DNA of 41,515 bases from Lachnoclostridium sp. An118 (GCF_002160985.1 NZ_NFLQ01000024.1:1-41515), one strand, 5' to 3'; positions 1 through 8,906 are shown, counted from the first letter of the stretch. Notes: generated by a model not told the origin, from the sequence alone. Translations and numbers: made by a program.

Positions 1-89
1 GCGATAGACATTATACCAGAAAAGGGAGGTCAATGCTCTTTTTATTGAAGATTTCCCTAAAAATCAAGGTTTCTATAGAATTTAGATAC

Positions 90-119
90 AAAAAAACAGG
101 TAGTATTTGACACTACCTG
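90..119 (-). terminator. Rho-independent terminator read on the minus strand
   Basis: An 8-bp perfect stem (CAGGTAGT at 97-104 pairing with ACTACCTG at 112-119, loop of 7) is followed on the minus strand by seven T (A run at 90-96). It points leftward, although the next gene (141) runs rightward. It may stop antisense transcription or serve a leftward transcript not visible here. No T tract follows it on the plus strand. Confidence 0.55.
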
Positions 120-140
120 AAGCAGCAAGGGGGTATAGGA

Positions 141-665
141 ATGAAAGGTACCGGACTGATACACATTTATTACGGAGACGGAAAAGGGAAGACGACAGCG
201 GCCATGGGCCAGGCGATCCGGGCGGCGGGCAGCGGGCTGAAGGTCCTTGTCTTCCAGTTTATGAAAAATAATACTTCAAACGAGAGAAAGATCCTGGAGC
301 AGATCCCCAATGTGACCTGTCTGCCGGGAAAACGCCACGTGAAGTTCTACAACCAGATGAACAGGGAAGAGAAGGCAGAATACAGACATTACAACACAAA
401 GGCACTGGATGAGATCGCTAAATTCTGCATCAATTTTGACGTGCTGATCCTGGACGAGGCAGTCTGCGCGGCGGACCTGGGGCTCCTGAGCGAGGAGAAG
501 CTGATCCACTTCCTGCAGCACAAGCCCAGGGGGCTGGAGGTTGTCATGACAGGACATCACGTGTCGGACGAGCTGATGCAGATGGCCAATTACGCCACAG
601 AGATGCGGAAGGTGAAGCACCCCTACGATGAGGGGAGGAGCGCCAGGGAGGGGATAGAATTTTAA
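141..665 (+). CDS. cobO: ATP:corrinoid adenosyltransferase (CobO/BtuR family)
   Basis: This 174-residue protein is the usual length for the CobO/BtuR/CobA family, which transfers the adenosyl group of ATP to cob(I)alamin or cobinamide precursors to make coenzyme B12 forms in the cytosol. It starts with a P-loop near residues 12-20 (GDGKGKTTA), the glycine-rich ATP loop typical of the family. It also carries a Walker B-like segment (VLILDEAV, about residue 101) and the closing TGHH and EMRKVKHPYDEG segments. The start is supported by AAGGGGG at 128-133. No other cobalamin biosynthesis gene sits beside it. The island at 24-29 kb uses corrinoid, but a methyl-carrying corrinoid need not be adenosylated, so any functional link is inference. 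Confidence 0.93.
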   Translation: MKGTGLIHIYYGDGKGKTTAAMGQAIRAAGSGLKVLVFQFMKNNTSNERKILEQIPNVTCLPGKRHVKFYNQMNREEKAEYRHYNTKALDEIAKFCINFDVLILDEAVCAADLGLLSEEKLIHFLQHKPRGLEVVMTGHHVSDELMQMANYATEMRKVKHPYDEGRSAREGIEF

Positions 666-720
666 GCCGTCTCCCTGTATGGAGCGAATATAACTACTTT
701 CTTAAATAAGTGTGAAGTCT

Positions 721-749
721 ATGACATTGTTTCCGGAGTGTGATATACT
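721..749 (+). promoter_or_regulatory. Sigma-A-type promoter of the alarmone synthetase gene
   Basis: The -35 ATGACA (721-726) and -10 TATACT (744-749) are separated by 17 bp. A TG one base before the -10 gives an extended -10. The 5' leader to the ATG at 830 would be about 75 nt. Confidence 0.65.
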
Positions 750-829
750 ATTATGTAAGCAGTCTGCTGCAGGAGATAAAAAGGATATACATACAGCCTG
801 CGGCATAGTAAGGAGTACAGATAGCAGCT

Positions 830-1480
830 ATGGAAACACCACTTAAGATTTATGAGGATGTAGACAGCTGGAAGACGATCATGTTCCTCTATTCTTCAGC
901 GCTGAAGGAGGTAGGGACAAAGCTGGAGATCCTCAATGATGAATTCCAGCATGTCCATCAATACAATCCCATCGAACATATCAAGACCAGGATCAAGACA
1001 GCGGAGAGCATTGTCAAGAAGCTGAAAAGGTACGGATACGAGACATCCATTGAGAATATGGTAAAGTATGTCAATGACATCGCGGGGGTCCGCCTGATCT
1101 GCTCATTTACGTCAGACATCTACAAGCTGGCTGAGATGATCGGCAATCAGAGCGACCTGAAGGTGCTCTCCATCAAGGACTACATCAAAAATCCAAAGCC
1201 CAGCGGGTACAAGAGCTACCACATGCTGGTGTCCGTCCCCATCTTCCTCTCGGACAGCGTGGTGGACACGAAGGTGGAGATCCAGATCCGGACCATCGCG
1301 ATGGATTTCTGGGCCAGTCTTGAGCACAAGATTTATTATAAATTCGAGGGAAACGCGCCGGAATATATCAGCCGCGATCTCCGGGAATGTGCGGAGATGG
1401 TCTCCACACTGGACGAGAAGATGCTGTCGCTGAACGAGGCGATACAGGCGTGTCTGGAAGAACAGCAGTCAGGGACTTAA
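830..1480 (+). CDS. relQ: Small alarmone synthetase, RelQ/YjbM-like GTP pyrophosphokinase
   Basis: This 216-residue protein has a RelA/SpoT synthetase domain without the hydrolase, TGS or ACT domains of long RSH proteins. It should transfer pyrophosphate from ATP to GTP or GDP, making (p)ppGpp in the cytosol. Visible family segments are NPIEHIKTRIK near residue 46, DIAGVRLIC near residue 84, the GYKSYH substrate-binding segment near residue 125, and EIQIRT with DFWASLEHKIYYK near residues 150-170. Length and architecture match RelQ (B. subtilis YjbM). AGGAG at 811-815 is about 14 nt from the ATG, longer than usual, so translation initiation may be weak. The gene has its own promoter at 721-749. 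Confidence 0.92.
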   Translation: METPLKIYEDVDSWKTIMFLYSSALKEVGTKLEILNDEFQHVHQYNPIEHIKTRIKTAESIVKKLKRYGYETSIENMVKYVNDIAGVRLICSFTSDIYKLAEMIGNQSDLKVLSIKDYIKNPKPSGYKSYHMLVSVPIFLSDSVVDTKVEIQIRTIAMDFWASLEHKIYYKFEGNAPEYISRDLRECAEMVSTLDEKMLSLNEAIQACLEEQQSGT

Positions 1481-1575
1481 GCAGAAGCTTAGGTCCTTTT
1501 TCTAAAGCGGGAGGAAGCGTGCGGGGGGATGACCGCACGGCGGACGAGTATGAAGATACAGGAGGAAAAAAGGGA

Positions 1576-2466
1576 ATGAGAGAGAAAATGACAGACGCAA
1601 AAAAAAGAGAGGCCGTGATCCAGGTGGTGTATGCGGTGGGAGGCAGTTTTCTGTTCGCCTTCGGCGTCAACGTGCTGATCACGCCCCTGGGACTCTACAA
1701 CGGGGGCTTCATGGGTATCGCCCAGTTGATCCGGACCTTCATTGTCCAGGTGATACACGTACCGGTGCCGGCGGGGGTGGACCTGTCTGGTATCATCTAC
1801 TTTATCATGAACATCCCCCTCTTTTACATGGGCTACCGGGTCCTGGGGAAGGGCTTTGCGGTGAAGACGCTGGTGACCGTAGGCATCCAGAGTGTGTTCC
1901 TGACCATCGTGCCCATTCCGGCAGCCCCCCTGGTAGACGATTACCTCACCTCCTGCATCATCGGCGGCATCGTGGCGGGTACCGGTACCGGCCTGATCCT
2001 CAGGGGGCGCAGCTCCGGCGGCGGACAGGACATCATCGGCCTGTGCTGCACAAAGAAATACCCCGGCTTTAGTGTGGGCAGGGTCAATATCATGATGAAC
2101 GTGCTCGTCTACGCAATCTGTCTGTTCATGTTCAACATAGAGATCGTCATCTACTCGCTCATCTACACGACCATCCTGTCTATTGCCATTGACCGTGTCC
2201 ATGTGCAGAATATCAATATGAGCGTTATGATCTTTACAAAAAAGACGGGCATTTCCCGGGCCATCATGGAACAGCTCGGCCGGGGCGTCACCAACTGGGA
2301 CGGGGAGGGTGCCTACACAAACAAGACCTCCTACATCCTGTTTGTCATGATATCCAAATATGAGATGGGGCAGATCAAGCAGATCGTGCACAGTATCGAC
2401 CCCCATGCCTTCATGATATTTACAGAGGGATGCGCGGTGGATGGAAACTTTGAGAAGAGACTCTGA
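1576..2466 (+). CDS. YitT family membrane protein (DUF161 plus DUF2179)
   Basis: From the ATG at 1576 (GGAGG at 1561-1565, 10 nt upstream) the product has 296 residues. The open frame continues upstream to 1387, but that part overlaps the alarmone synthetase gene and has no family likeness, so I reject the longer start. About five or six hydrophobic helices fill the first two thirds, with the glycine-rich loop RGRSSGGGQDII typical of YitT proteins. The end (about 80 residues) is the soluble DUF2179 domain, including ISKYEMGQIKQIVHSIDPHAF. YitT-like proteins are widespread in Firmicutes and their transported substrate is unsettled. A strong terminator follows. Confidence 0.88.
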   Translation: MREKMTDAKKREAVIQVVYAVGGSFLFAFGVNVLITPLGLYNGGFMGIAQLIRTFIVQVIHVPVPAGVDLSGIIYFIMNIPLFYMGYRVLGKGFAVKTLVTVGIQSVFLTIVPIPAAPLVDDYLTSCIIGGIVAGTGTGLILRGRSSGGGQDIIGLCCTKKYPGFSVGRVNIMMNVLVYAICLFMFNIEIVIYSLIYTTILSIAIDRVHVQNINMSVMIFTKKTGISRAIMEQLGRGVTNWDGEGAYTNKTSYILFVMISKYEMGQIKQIVHSIDPHAFMIFTEGCAVDGNFEKRL

Positions 2467-2525
2467 CCTGCCGGGGATGCCGGGCATCTAAAACAGATGA
2501 AAATGTGTAATTTGCAGAAAAATGG

Positions 2526-2581
2526 ATATCCTTTCCATATGGGGACACCAGGTGTGCCCTGTGTGGGAAGGGTATTTTTTT
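2526..2581 (+). terminator. Rho-independent terminator after the YitT gene
   Basis: A long imperfect hairpin of about 22 paired positions (arms about 2526-2548 and 2552-2575, several G-U pairs and one bulge) ends in seven T (2575-2581). It insulates the phosphate operon from upstream transcription. Confidence 0.8.
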
Positions 2582-2611
2582 GGCAGTAAGATTTCTACAA
2601 GTCTTCAGGAT

Positions 2612-2664
2612 TTTACGTAGATTTAACATTCGGGTGATTTCAGATTTAACATTGCTCTTATAAG
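2612..2664 (+). promoter_or_regulatory. Pho-box-like repeats and -10 region before pstS
   Basis: TTTACG (2612), TTAACA (2623) and TTAACA (2646) lie at 11- and 23-bp steps, matching the 11-bp period of Gram-positive Pho boxes (consensus TTAACA-like hexamers, from B. subtilis PhoP). A weaker GTGATT lies at the expected position 2634. TATAAG at 2659-2664 can serve as the -10. The response regulator encoded at 6867 is the likely binder. The repeats are seen; binding is inferred. Confidence 0.6.
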
Positions 2665-2726
2665 ATAGCTACTGTCAAGAAAATACATAACAAAATTTCG
2701 CAGGAAAACAAAAGGAGATCAAAACC

Positions 2727-3641
2727 ATGAAAATGAAAAAGTTTATGGCAGTATTGGCAGTAGCAGGAATGATGACAGGCATGCTCGCAGGATGCGGCAG
2801 CTCATCTGATGACACATCCTCAGACAGCGGCAGCACAGACACAGCAAGTGAGTGGGATGCCTCCAACGATATCACCATCGTATCCCGTGAGGACGGGTCC
2901 GGTACAAGAGGCGCCTTCACAGAGCTGTTCGGCGTTGTTGAGGAGGTAGATGGCGAGGATGTTGACATGACAACAGCAGACGCTCAGATCACAAACAACA
3001 CCTCCGTTATGATGACAACAGTTGCTGAGAACGAGTACGCGATCGGATACATCTCTCTTGGCTCTCTGGATGACAGCGTAAAGGCTCTCTCCATTGACGG
3101 AGCAGAGGCCACAGCAGAGAACATCGAGAACGGATCCTACAAGGTATCCAGACCTTTCAATGTAGCAGTAAAGCCTGACAGCACAAACGAGGTTGCCGCA
3201 GACTTCATGAGCTTCATCATGAGCACAGAGGGACAGCAGGTTGTATCTGACGAGGGTTACATCCCGGTGGCAGACGTTGAGGCATATGCAGGAACAGCGC
3301 CGGCAGGCGACTGTGTAGTAGGTGGTTCCTCTTCTGTATCTCCTCTGATGGAGAAGCTGGTAGAGGCTTACAAAGAAGTGAACCCCAACGCTAACATCGA
3401 GCTCCAGACATCTGACTCCACAACAGGTATGACATCCACTATCGAGGGAAGCTACGACATCGGTATGGCATCCAGAGAGCTGAAGGAGGATGAGGCTGCT
3501 GAGCTTACACCGACCGTGATCGCTACAGACGGTATTGCAGTCATCGTAAACAACAACAACCCGACAGACGAGATGACATCTGACCAGGTAAAACAGATCT
3601 ACACAGGCGAAGTATTCTCCTGGGATGAGATTGCTGAGTAA
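2727..3641 (+). CDS. pstS: PstS-type phosphate-binding lipoprotein, circularly permuted
   Basis: This 304-residue lipoprotein has a signal peptide ending in the lipobox LAGC (lipidated Cys23) and a Ser/Asp-rich linker. It should capture phosphate outside the membrane for PstCAB. The two halves of the fold are in reversed order. The segment normally in the second half comes first (SREDGSGTRGAF at 53-64, then the GYISLGSLDDSVKAL region and EGQQVVSDEGYIPV). The segment normally at the N-terminus comes last (GGSSSVSPLMEKL at about 199-211, then the IGMASREL and TDGIAVIVN segments). The protein ends at the YTGEVFSWDEI motif, which in ordinary PstS leads straight into the SREDGSGT motif. It is the first gene of pstSCAB-phoU-phoBR, with AAGGAG before the ATG. 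Confidence 0.93.
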   Translation: MKMKKFMAVLAVAGMMTGMLAGCGSSSDDTSSDSGSTDTASEWDASNDITIVSREDGSGTRGAFTELFGVVEEVDGEDVDMTTADAQITNNTSVMMTTVAENEYAIGYISLGSLDDSVKALSIDGAEATAENIENGSYKVSRPFNVAVKPDSTNEVAADFMSFIMSTEGQQVVSDEGYIPVADVEAYAGTAPAGDCVVGGSSSVSPLMEKLVEAYKEVNPNANIELQTSDSTTGMTSTIEGSYDIGMASRELKEDEAAELTPTVIATDGIAVIVNNNNPTDEMTSDQVKQIYTGEVFSWDEIAE

Positions 3642-3673
3642 TCCTACTATAAGATAAGAGGAAAAAGTAAAAA

Positions 3674-4567
3674 ATGAAATCTAAAGCATGGACTGAAAAA
3701 TTCATGCAGGGAGTGTTCTTAGTTGCCGCCTGCGCTTCGGTGCTGGCGGTAGCACTCATTTGTATCTTTCTTTTTGCAAATGGTATCCCTGCAATTGGTG
3801 AAATCGGATTTGTAAAGTTTATTACGGGTGATATCTGGCGCCCGAACAATGAGCTGTTCGGCATCTTCCCGATGATCATCGGAAGTCTCTATGTGACAGC
3901 GGGGGCCATCATCTTCGGTGTGCCCATCGGTATACTCACCTCTGTCTTCATGGCTATGTACTGTCCGAAGCAGATCTATAAACCGCTGAAGGCTGCCACG
4001 GAGCTGCTGGCAGGCATCCCGTCCGTTGTGTACGGCTTTTTCGGCCTGGTGGTCGTTGTGCCGCTCATCCGCGAGTTCGGACGGACATTAAAGAGCCTGG
4101 GACTGGTGGACCGTGCGGGAGACGGAAACAGCATCCTGACTACCTCCCTTATCCTCGGCATGATGATCCTCCCGACCATCATCGGCACAACAGAGAGCGC
4201 CATGAGAGCGGTGCCCGCCCACTACTATGAGGGCTCTCTCGCTCTGGGAGCGACAAAGGAGAGAAGTATCTTCCGGGTCATCATCCCGGCGGCAAAATCA
4301 GGTGTGATCGCAGGCATTGTCCTGGGCATCGGCCGGGCTATCGGCGAGACCATGGCAGTCATCATGATCGTGGGCAACCAGCCCCGTCTGACAGCCAGCA
4401 TCCTCCAGGGTATCCGTACCCTGACAGGAAACATCGTCCTGGAGATGGGCTATGCTACAGGGCTGCACAGAGAAGCGCTGATCGCTACAGGCGTTGTGCT
4501 CTTTGTGTTCATCCTGATCATCAACTTCAGCGTGGCATTACTTAAGAGGGGGGCGGACCATGAGTAA
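3674..4567 (+). CDS. pstC: Phosphate ABC transporter permease PstC
   Basis: This 297-residue inner membrane permease has about six hydrophobic helices. It shows the binding-protein-dependent transport signature around 170-230 (TTESAMRAVPAHYYEGSLALGA and the IGRAIGETMAV loop that contacts PstB). It pairs with PstA to form the phosphate channel. The gene lies 32 nt after pstS, and its end overlaps pstA by 8 nt, so the two are translationally coupled. The order, the EGSLALGATK segment and the unpaired N-terminal helix separate it from PstA. Confidence 0.95.
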   Translation: MKSKAWTEKFMQGVFLVAACASVLAVALICIFLFANGIPAIGEIGFVKFITGDIWRPNNELFGIFPMIIGSLYVTAGAIIFGVPIGILTSVFMAMYCPKQIYKPLKAATELLAGIPSVVYGFFGLVVVVPLIREFGRTLKSLGLVDRAGDGNSILTTSLILGMMILPTIIGTTESAMRAVPAHYYEGSLALGATKERSIFRVIIPAAKSGVIAGIVLGIGRAIGETMAVIMIVGNQPRLTASILQGIRTLTGNIVLEMGYATGLHREALIATGVVLFVFILIINFSVALLKRGADHE

Positions 4568-5420
4568 CAAAATGACAATAAAAGATAAGTTCAATACCTA
4601 TCTGAAGCATCCGGGCTCCTTCGTGGTATTCCTTCTTGTTATGCTCGCGGCGGTCATTACCTTTGCGGTGCTGATCTTCCTGATCGTATACATCCTTGTA
4701 AACGGGCTGCCCCACATCACCCCGTCCCTGTTCTCGCTGGAATATTCCTCTGAGAACGCGTCGGTAGTGCCGGCCCTCATCAACACAGTGATCATGACGC
4801 TGCTCTCCCTGATCATTGCCATCCCCTTTGGTATCTTTTCCGCTATCTTCCTTGTGGAATATGCCGGCAAGGGCAACAAGTTCGTGGAGGTCATACGTCT
4901 TACAACAGAAACACTTTCCGGTATTCCCTCCATCGTGTACGGCCTGTTTGGTATGCTCTTCTTCGTAAACACGCTGGGGTGGGGCTTCTCACTCCTGGCC
5001 GGTGCGTTTACCCTGTCCATCATGATCCTTCCGCTTATCATGAGGACCACGGAGGAGGCGTTAAAGGCAGTTCCGGACTCCTACCGTGAGGGAAGCTTCG
5101 GGCTGGGGGCAGGTAAGCTGCGGACCGTGTTCCGCATCGTGCTTCCGTCTGCTATCCCCGGTATCCTGGCAGGTATCATCCTGGCCATCGGACGTATCGT
5201 AGGCGAGACAGCCGCTCTGATCTACACTGCCGGTACAGTGGCACAGGTGCCCACCAGCGTGTTCGGTTCCGGACGTACACTGGCTGTGCACATGTACAAT
5301 CTGTCCAGTGAAGGTCTCTACATGGACCAGGCGTACGCGACGGCAGTCATCCTGCTCGTCCTCGTTGTAGGCATCAACGCGCTGTCAAGCGTGATCGCAA
5401 GAAAACTGACTAAAGCATAG
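4560..5420 (+). CDS. pstA: Phosphate ABC transporter permease PstA
   Basis: This 286-residue membrane protein has the PstA pattern: an N-terminal helix, the [15 protein letters not shown] segment near residue 120, the [21 protein letters not shown] coupling-loop region and [17 protein letters not shown] near residue 220. It forms the heterodimeric channel with PstC. The start codon lies inside the last codons of pstC (8-nt overlap), and pstB begins 14 nt after its stop. Confidence 0.95.
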   Translation: MSNKMTIKDKFNTYLKHPGSFVVFLLVMLAAVITFAVLIFLIVYILVNGLPHITPSLFSLEYSSENASVVPALINTVIMTLLSLIIAIPFGIFSAIFLVEYAGKGNKFVEVIRLTTETLSGIPSIVYGLFGMLFFVNTLGWGFSLLAGAFTLSIMILPLIMRTTEEALKAVPDSYREGSFGLGAGKLRTVFRIVLPSAIPGILAGIILAIGRIVGETAALIYTAGTVAQVPTSVFGSGRTLAVHMYNLSSEGLYMDQAYATAVILLVLVVGINALSSVIARKLTKA

Positions 5421-5434
5421 GAAAGGTAAAGGAA

Positions 5435-6184
5435 ATGTCGAAGATAAGTATTAAGAACCTTGACTTGTACTACAGTGACTTCAAGGCTCTGAAAAATGTA
5501 AATCTTGAAATAGAAGCCAATAAGATTACCGCTTTTATCGGACCTTCCGGATGCGGGAAATCTACCCTGTTAAAATCTATCAACCGCATGAACGACCTGG
5601 TGGAGGGCTGCCGGATCGAAGGGAGCATCGAGCTGGACGGACAGAACATCTTCAAAGGGATGGATGTCAATCTGCTGAGAAAGCGTGTGGGAATGGTGTT
5701 CCAGAAGCCCAATCCCTTCCCCATGAGCATTTACGACAACATCGCCTACGGTCCCAGGACCCACGGCGTGCACTCCAAGTCAAAGCTGGATGACATCGTG
5801 GAGAAATCCCTGCGGAATGCAGCAATCTGGGATGAGTGCAAGGACCGTCTCAAGACCAGTGCCCTTGGCATGTCCGGCGGACAGCAGCAGAGGCTGTGTA
5901 TCGCCAGAGCCCTGGCTGTGGAGCCTGAGGTGCTCCTCATGGATGAGCCCACATCCGCCCTGGACCCCATCTCCACCTCCAAGATCGAAGACCTTGCGAT
6001 GGAGCTGAAAAAGGACTATACTATTGTCATGGTCACACACAACATGCAGCAGGCCGTGCGTGTGTCTGACAATACAGCATTTTTCCTGCTGGGTGAGGTC
6101 ATTGAGTACAATGATACAGAGAAACTGTTCTCCATCCCCTCAGACAAGAGAACAGAAGATTATATCACAGGGAGGTTTGGTTAG
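5435..6184 (+). CDS. pstB: Phosphate ABC transporter ATP-binding protein PstB
   Basis: This 249-residue cytosolic ATPase powers phosphate import through PstCA. Walker A is GPSGCGKST near residues 36-44. The family segment INRMNDL follows, then [24 protein letters not shown] at the Q-loop. The ABC signature reads MSGGQQQR, Met in place of the usual Leu. Walker B is [12 protein letters not shown] and the switch His is in MVTHNMQQA. Length and the [10 protein letters not shown] motif are typical of PstB. PhoU begins 3 nt after its stop. Confidence 0.97.
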   Translation: MSKISIKNLDLYYSDFKALKNVNLEIEANKITAFIGPSGCGKSTLLKSINRMNDLVEGCRIEGSIELDGQNIFKGMDVNLLRKRVGMVFQKPNPFPMSIYDNIAYGPRTHGVHSKSKLDDIVEKSLRNAAIWDECKDRLKTSALGMSGGQQQRLCIARALAVEPEVLLMDEPTSALDPISTSKIEDLAMELKKDYTIVMVTHNMQQAVRVSDNTAFFLLGEVIEYNDTEKLFSIPSDKRTEDYITGRFG

Positions 6185-6187
6185 GAT

Positions 6188-6844
6188 ATGCGTAATAAAT
6201 TTGATATGCAGCTTGAGCTGCTCAACGAACAACTGACACGTATGGGAGAGCTCTGCGAACTGGCCATCAACCGGGTGACAAAGGCCCTTGTGGAGGGAAA
6301 CCTGGAACAGGCAAAGAAGGTCATGGCCGCAGATGAGGAGATCGATCAGATGGAGAAGGATATTGAGCGTCTCTGCCTGAAGCTTCTTCTTCAGCAGCAG
6401 CCGGTGGCAAAGGACCTGCGCCAGATTTCCGCAGCTCTTAAGATGATCACGGATATGGAGCGTATCGGCGACCAGACAGCCGACATTGCCGAGATCATCA
6501 TCTCCGCAGGCATGTCCGAGGCGGGAGATGTCAAGAAGATCGAGGAGATGTCCGCAGGTGTGGCAAGGATGGTAAATGACAGCGTGACTGCCTACGTGGA
6601 GCGCGACCTTGAGCTGGCCAGAAAGGTCATGGAGGCAGACGACAATATCGACAGGCTCTTTGACGACATCCGCGGCAGCATCATCAATCTGATCGCGGAG
6701 GGCAACAGAGGAGAGCAGGGCGTCGACCTGATCATGATCGCCAAGTATCTGGAGCGTATCGGCGATCATGCCACCAACATCGCCGAGTGGGTGGAGTTCT
6801 CCATCACAGGTGTCCATAAAGGAGCGCAGGCGGTCGAGGCATAA
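6188..6844 (+). CDS. phoU: Phosphate signalling protein PhoU
   Basis: This 218-residue all-helical protein contains two PhoU repeats, each with the acidic metal-binding signature: MERIGDQTADIAE near residue 95 and LERIGDHATNIAEW near residue 190. PhoU is a peripheral protein that links PstB activity to the sensor kinase and damps the Pho response when phosphate is plentiful. The gene sits between pstB and the two-component pair, which supports that role. Confidence 0.96.
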   Translation: MRNKFDMQLELLNEQLTRMGELCELAINRVTKALVEGNLEQAKKVMAADEEIDQMEKDIERLCLKLLLQQQPVAKDLRQISAALKMITDMERIGDQTADIAEIIISAGMSEAGDVKKIEEMSAGVARMVNDSVTAYVERDLELARKVMEADDNIDRLFDDIRGSIINLIAEGNRGEQGVDLIMIAKYLERIGDHATNIAEWVEFSITGVHKGAQAVEA

Positions 6845-6866
6845 AGGATAACGAGGGAGAAAACTG

Positions 6867-7541
6867 ATGATTTTTTGTGTGGAGGATGACAGCAACATCC
6901 GAGAACTGGTTGTATATACATTGGAGACAACAGGATTCAAAGCCCGCGGATTTGAGGACGGGAGCAGTTTTCTTGAGGCTCTGGCGCTGGAAACGCCAGA
7001 GCTTATTCTTCTTGATATCATGCTCCCGGGAGAGGACGGCATCTCCCTGCTCAAGCAGCTGAAGGCGTCGGTGAAGACCCAGGACATCCCTGTGATCATG
7101 ATGACCGCAAAGGGGACAGAGTACGACAAGGTGATGGGACTGGACCTGGGGGCTGACGACTACGTGACAAAGCCCTTTGGCATGATGGAGCTGATCTCCC
7201 GGATCAAGGCGGTGCTGCGCAGGAGTAAAAAGAATTCTGTGAAGATTGAAGACAAGATTGCCCTGGGCCACATTGTCATGGATGTGAAAAAGCATGAGGT
7301 CCAGGCGGACGGACAAGTAGTCACACTGACCCTGAAGGAGTTTGAGCTCCTGAAGCGGATGATGAAAAACCCGGATATCGTGCTGACAAGGGATCAGCTG
7401 CTGGAGGATATCTGGGGGTATGATTTTGACGGGGAGACAAGGACGGTGGATGTCCACGTCCGGACTCTCAGGCAGAAGCTTGGAAGTGCGGGAGAACAGA
7501 TACAGACTGTCCGCGGTGTGGGCTACCGCATGAGCGAATAG
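6867..7541 (+). CDS. phoB: PhoB/PhoP-like response regulator
   Basis: This 224-residue OmpR-family regulator begins with a receiver domain: acidic pair EDD near residue 6, phospho-acceptor Asp50 in LLDIML, conserved Thr in MMTAKG and Lys in VTKPFG. A winged-helix DNA-binding domain follows (TLKEFELLKRMM, then TRTVDVHVRTLRQKLG and the final VRGVGYRM). Position directly after phoU identifies it as the phosphate regulator. It lies 9 nt before its cognate kinase gene. It probably binds the repeats upstream of pstS, giving autoregulation of the whole operon. Confidence 0.93.
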   Translation: MIFCVEDDSNIRELVVYTLETTGFKARGFEDGSSFLEALALETPELILLDIMLPGEDGISLLKQLKASVKTQDIPVIMMTAKGTEYDKVMGLDLGADDYVTKPFGMMELISRIKAVLRRSKKNSVKIEDKIALGHIVMDVKKHEVQADGQVVTLTLKEFELLKRMMKNPDIVLTRDQLLEDIWGYDFDGETRTVDVHVRTLRQKLGSAGEQIQTVRGVGYRMSE

Positions 7542-7549
7542 GAGATTTT

Positions 7550-8860
7550 ATGAGACGAAAAATACAGCGGAGCATGATCCTTGTTATTGCGGCCACGCTC
7601 CTGGTCTCCATGGCCCTCCTGACGTTTGTCGTGTACAGGCAGAACGTGGGGCTGATGGAGGAGGAAGCAAGGCAGGAGGCAGGGTATATCTGTGCGGCGA
7701 TAGAGGCGTCCGGGTCCGCATATCTGGAGGAGATGGATGCCCAGCAGGAGGAGACCAGGGTCACCTGGATCGGCAGTGACGGAGATGTCCTGTATGATTC
7801 CTCGGAGGGACAGGAGGATATGGAGAACCACGCGGACCGGCCGGAGGTGCGGGAGGCGTTCCAAAGCGGAGCGGGACAGGATATACGTGAGTCCGATACA
7901 CTGGGCAGACAGATGTTTTACTATGCGCAGCGTCTCTCGGACGGCTCGGTCCTCCGGGTCTCAAAAACAATCTCCAGCGCTCTTGGCTCGGCGCTGCAGA
8001 TCCTGCCGGGAATGGCAGTGATAGCAGTGCTGATGGTAGGCCTGGCCTGGATGCTGTCAAAATGGCAGGTGTCAAAGCTGATAGAACCTATCAATAAACT
8101 GAATCTGGAACATCCCCTGGAAAATGATGTTTATGAGGAATTGACTCCATTGTTAGAAAGTATGGACAAGCAAAATAAGGAAAAAGAAGCAATTGCAAAT
8201 ATGAGAAAGGAGTTTTCGGCAAATGTTTCTCATGAGCTGAAAACGCCGCTCACGTCCATTTCCGGATATGCGGAGATCATGATGAACGGGCTTGTCAGGC
8301 CCGAGGATGTGCGCGGATTTTCCGAGAGGATCTACAATGAGGCCAGCCGCCTTATCGTGCTCATTGAGGATATCATCCGGCTCTCCAAGCTGGATGAAGG
8401 CGGCGGTGAGGTCGAGAAGGAAGAGGTTGATCTCTATGCCCTCACAAGAGAGGTGTGCTCGCGTCTGGCCCACAAGGCGGAGAAGCACAGTGTACATGTG
8501 GAGGTGTCCGGGGAGCCGGTCAGCATCCTGGGCATCCGTCAGGTTCTCAACGAGATGATCTACAATATCTGTGAGAACGCGATCAAGTACAATAAACCCG
8601 GCGGAAAGGTGGACGTCTGGGTGGGGAGCACTCTGAAGGGAGTGAAGGTGATCGTCACTGACACTGGTATAGGCATACCGGAGGACCAGCAGGAACGGAT
8701 ATTCGAGCGCTTCTACAGGGTGGACAAGAGCCACTCCAAGGAGACCGGAGGCACGGGACTGGGGCTTTCCATTGTTAAGCACGGAGCTATTCTCCACAAT
8801 GCCTCCATCCATGTGGACAGCAGCCTGGGAAAGGGTACCAGGATGGAGCTTACATTCTGA
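7550..8860 (+). CDS. phoR: PhoR-like sensor histidine kinase
   Basis: This 436-residue membrane kinase has a first transmembrane helix at about 9-30, an extracytoplasmic region of about 115 residues, a second helix at about 148-170 (GMAVIAVLMVGLAWML), then a DHp domain with phospho-acceptor His228 in SANVSHELKTPLTS. The HATPase domain shows the N box (NICENAIKYN), G1 (DTGIGIP), F box (FERFYRVDK) and G2 (GTGLGLSI). AGGAG precedes the ATG. No PAS domain stands out between the second helix and the DHp. A terminator follows, closing the seven-gene operon. Confidence 0.93.
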   Translation: MRRKIQRSMILVIAATLLVSMALLTFVVYRQNVGLMEEEARQEAGYICAAIEASGSAYLEEMDAQQEETRVTWIGSDGDVLYDSSEGQEDMENHADRPEVREAFQSGAGQDIRESDTLGRQMFYYAQRLSDGSVLRVSKTISSALGSALQILPGMAVIAVLMVGLAWMLSKWQVSKLIEPINKLNLEHPLENDVYEELTPLLESMDKQNKEKEAIANMRKEFSANVSHELKTPLTSISGYAEIMMNGLVRPEDVRGFSERIYNEASRLIVLIEDIIRLSKLDEGGGEVEKEEVDLYALTREVCSRLAHKAEKHSVHVEVSGEPVSILGIRQVLNEMIYNICENAIKYNKPGGKVDVWVGSTLKGVKVIVTDTGIGIPEDQQERIFERFYRVDKSHSKETGGTGLGLSIVKHGAILHNASIHVDSSLGKGTRMELTF

Positions 8861-8877
8861 ACAGCCGGAAAAGTACG

Positions 8878-8906
8878 AGGGACAGGGAAAGGCCTGTCCC
8901 TTTTTG
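8878..8906 (+). terminator. Rho-independent terminator of the pst-pho operon
   Basis: A perfect 9-bp stem (AGGGACAGG at 8878-8886 with CCTGTCCCT at 8893-8901, loop GAAAGG) runs into a T tract to 8905, 17 nt after the phoR stop. Confidence 0.85.

Noticed and set aside
107-139. TTGACA at 107-112 as a promoter for the adenosyltransferase
   Set aside because: It lies in the hairpin loop and stem, and a -10 at proper spacing would sit on the ribosome-binding site.
1-140. Cobalamin riboswitch before the adenosyltransferase
   Set aside because: No B12 box or conserved core is visible; only a short minus-strand terminator hairpin is present.
1387-1575. Upstream extension of the YitT frame
   Set aside because: It overlaps the alarmone synthetase 3' end in another frame, lacks family likeness, and a good ribosome-binding site precedes the ATG at 1576.
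1489-2487. Long minus-strand frame opposite the YitT gene
   Set aside because: It is rich in His, Asp and Gly runs typical of the antisense of a membrane protein gene and has no start signal or family likeness. Similar antisense frames opposite pstB-phoU, phoR, fprA, the activator and the activase were rejected for the same reason.
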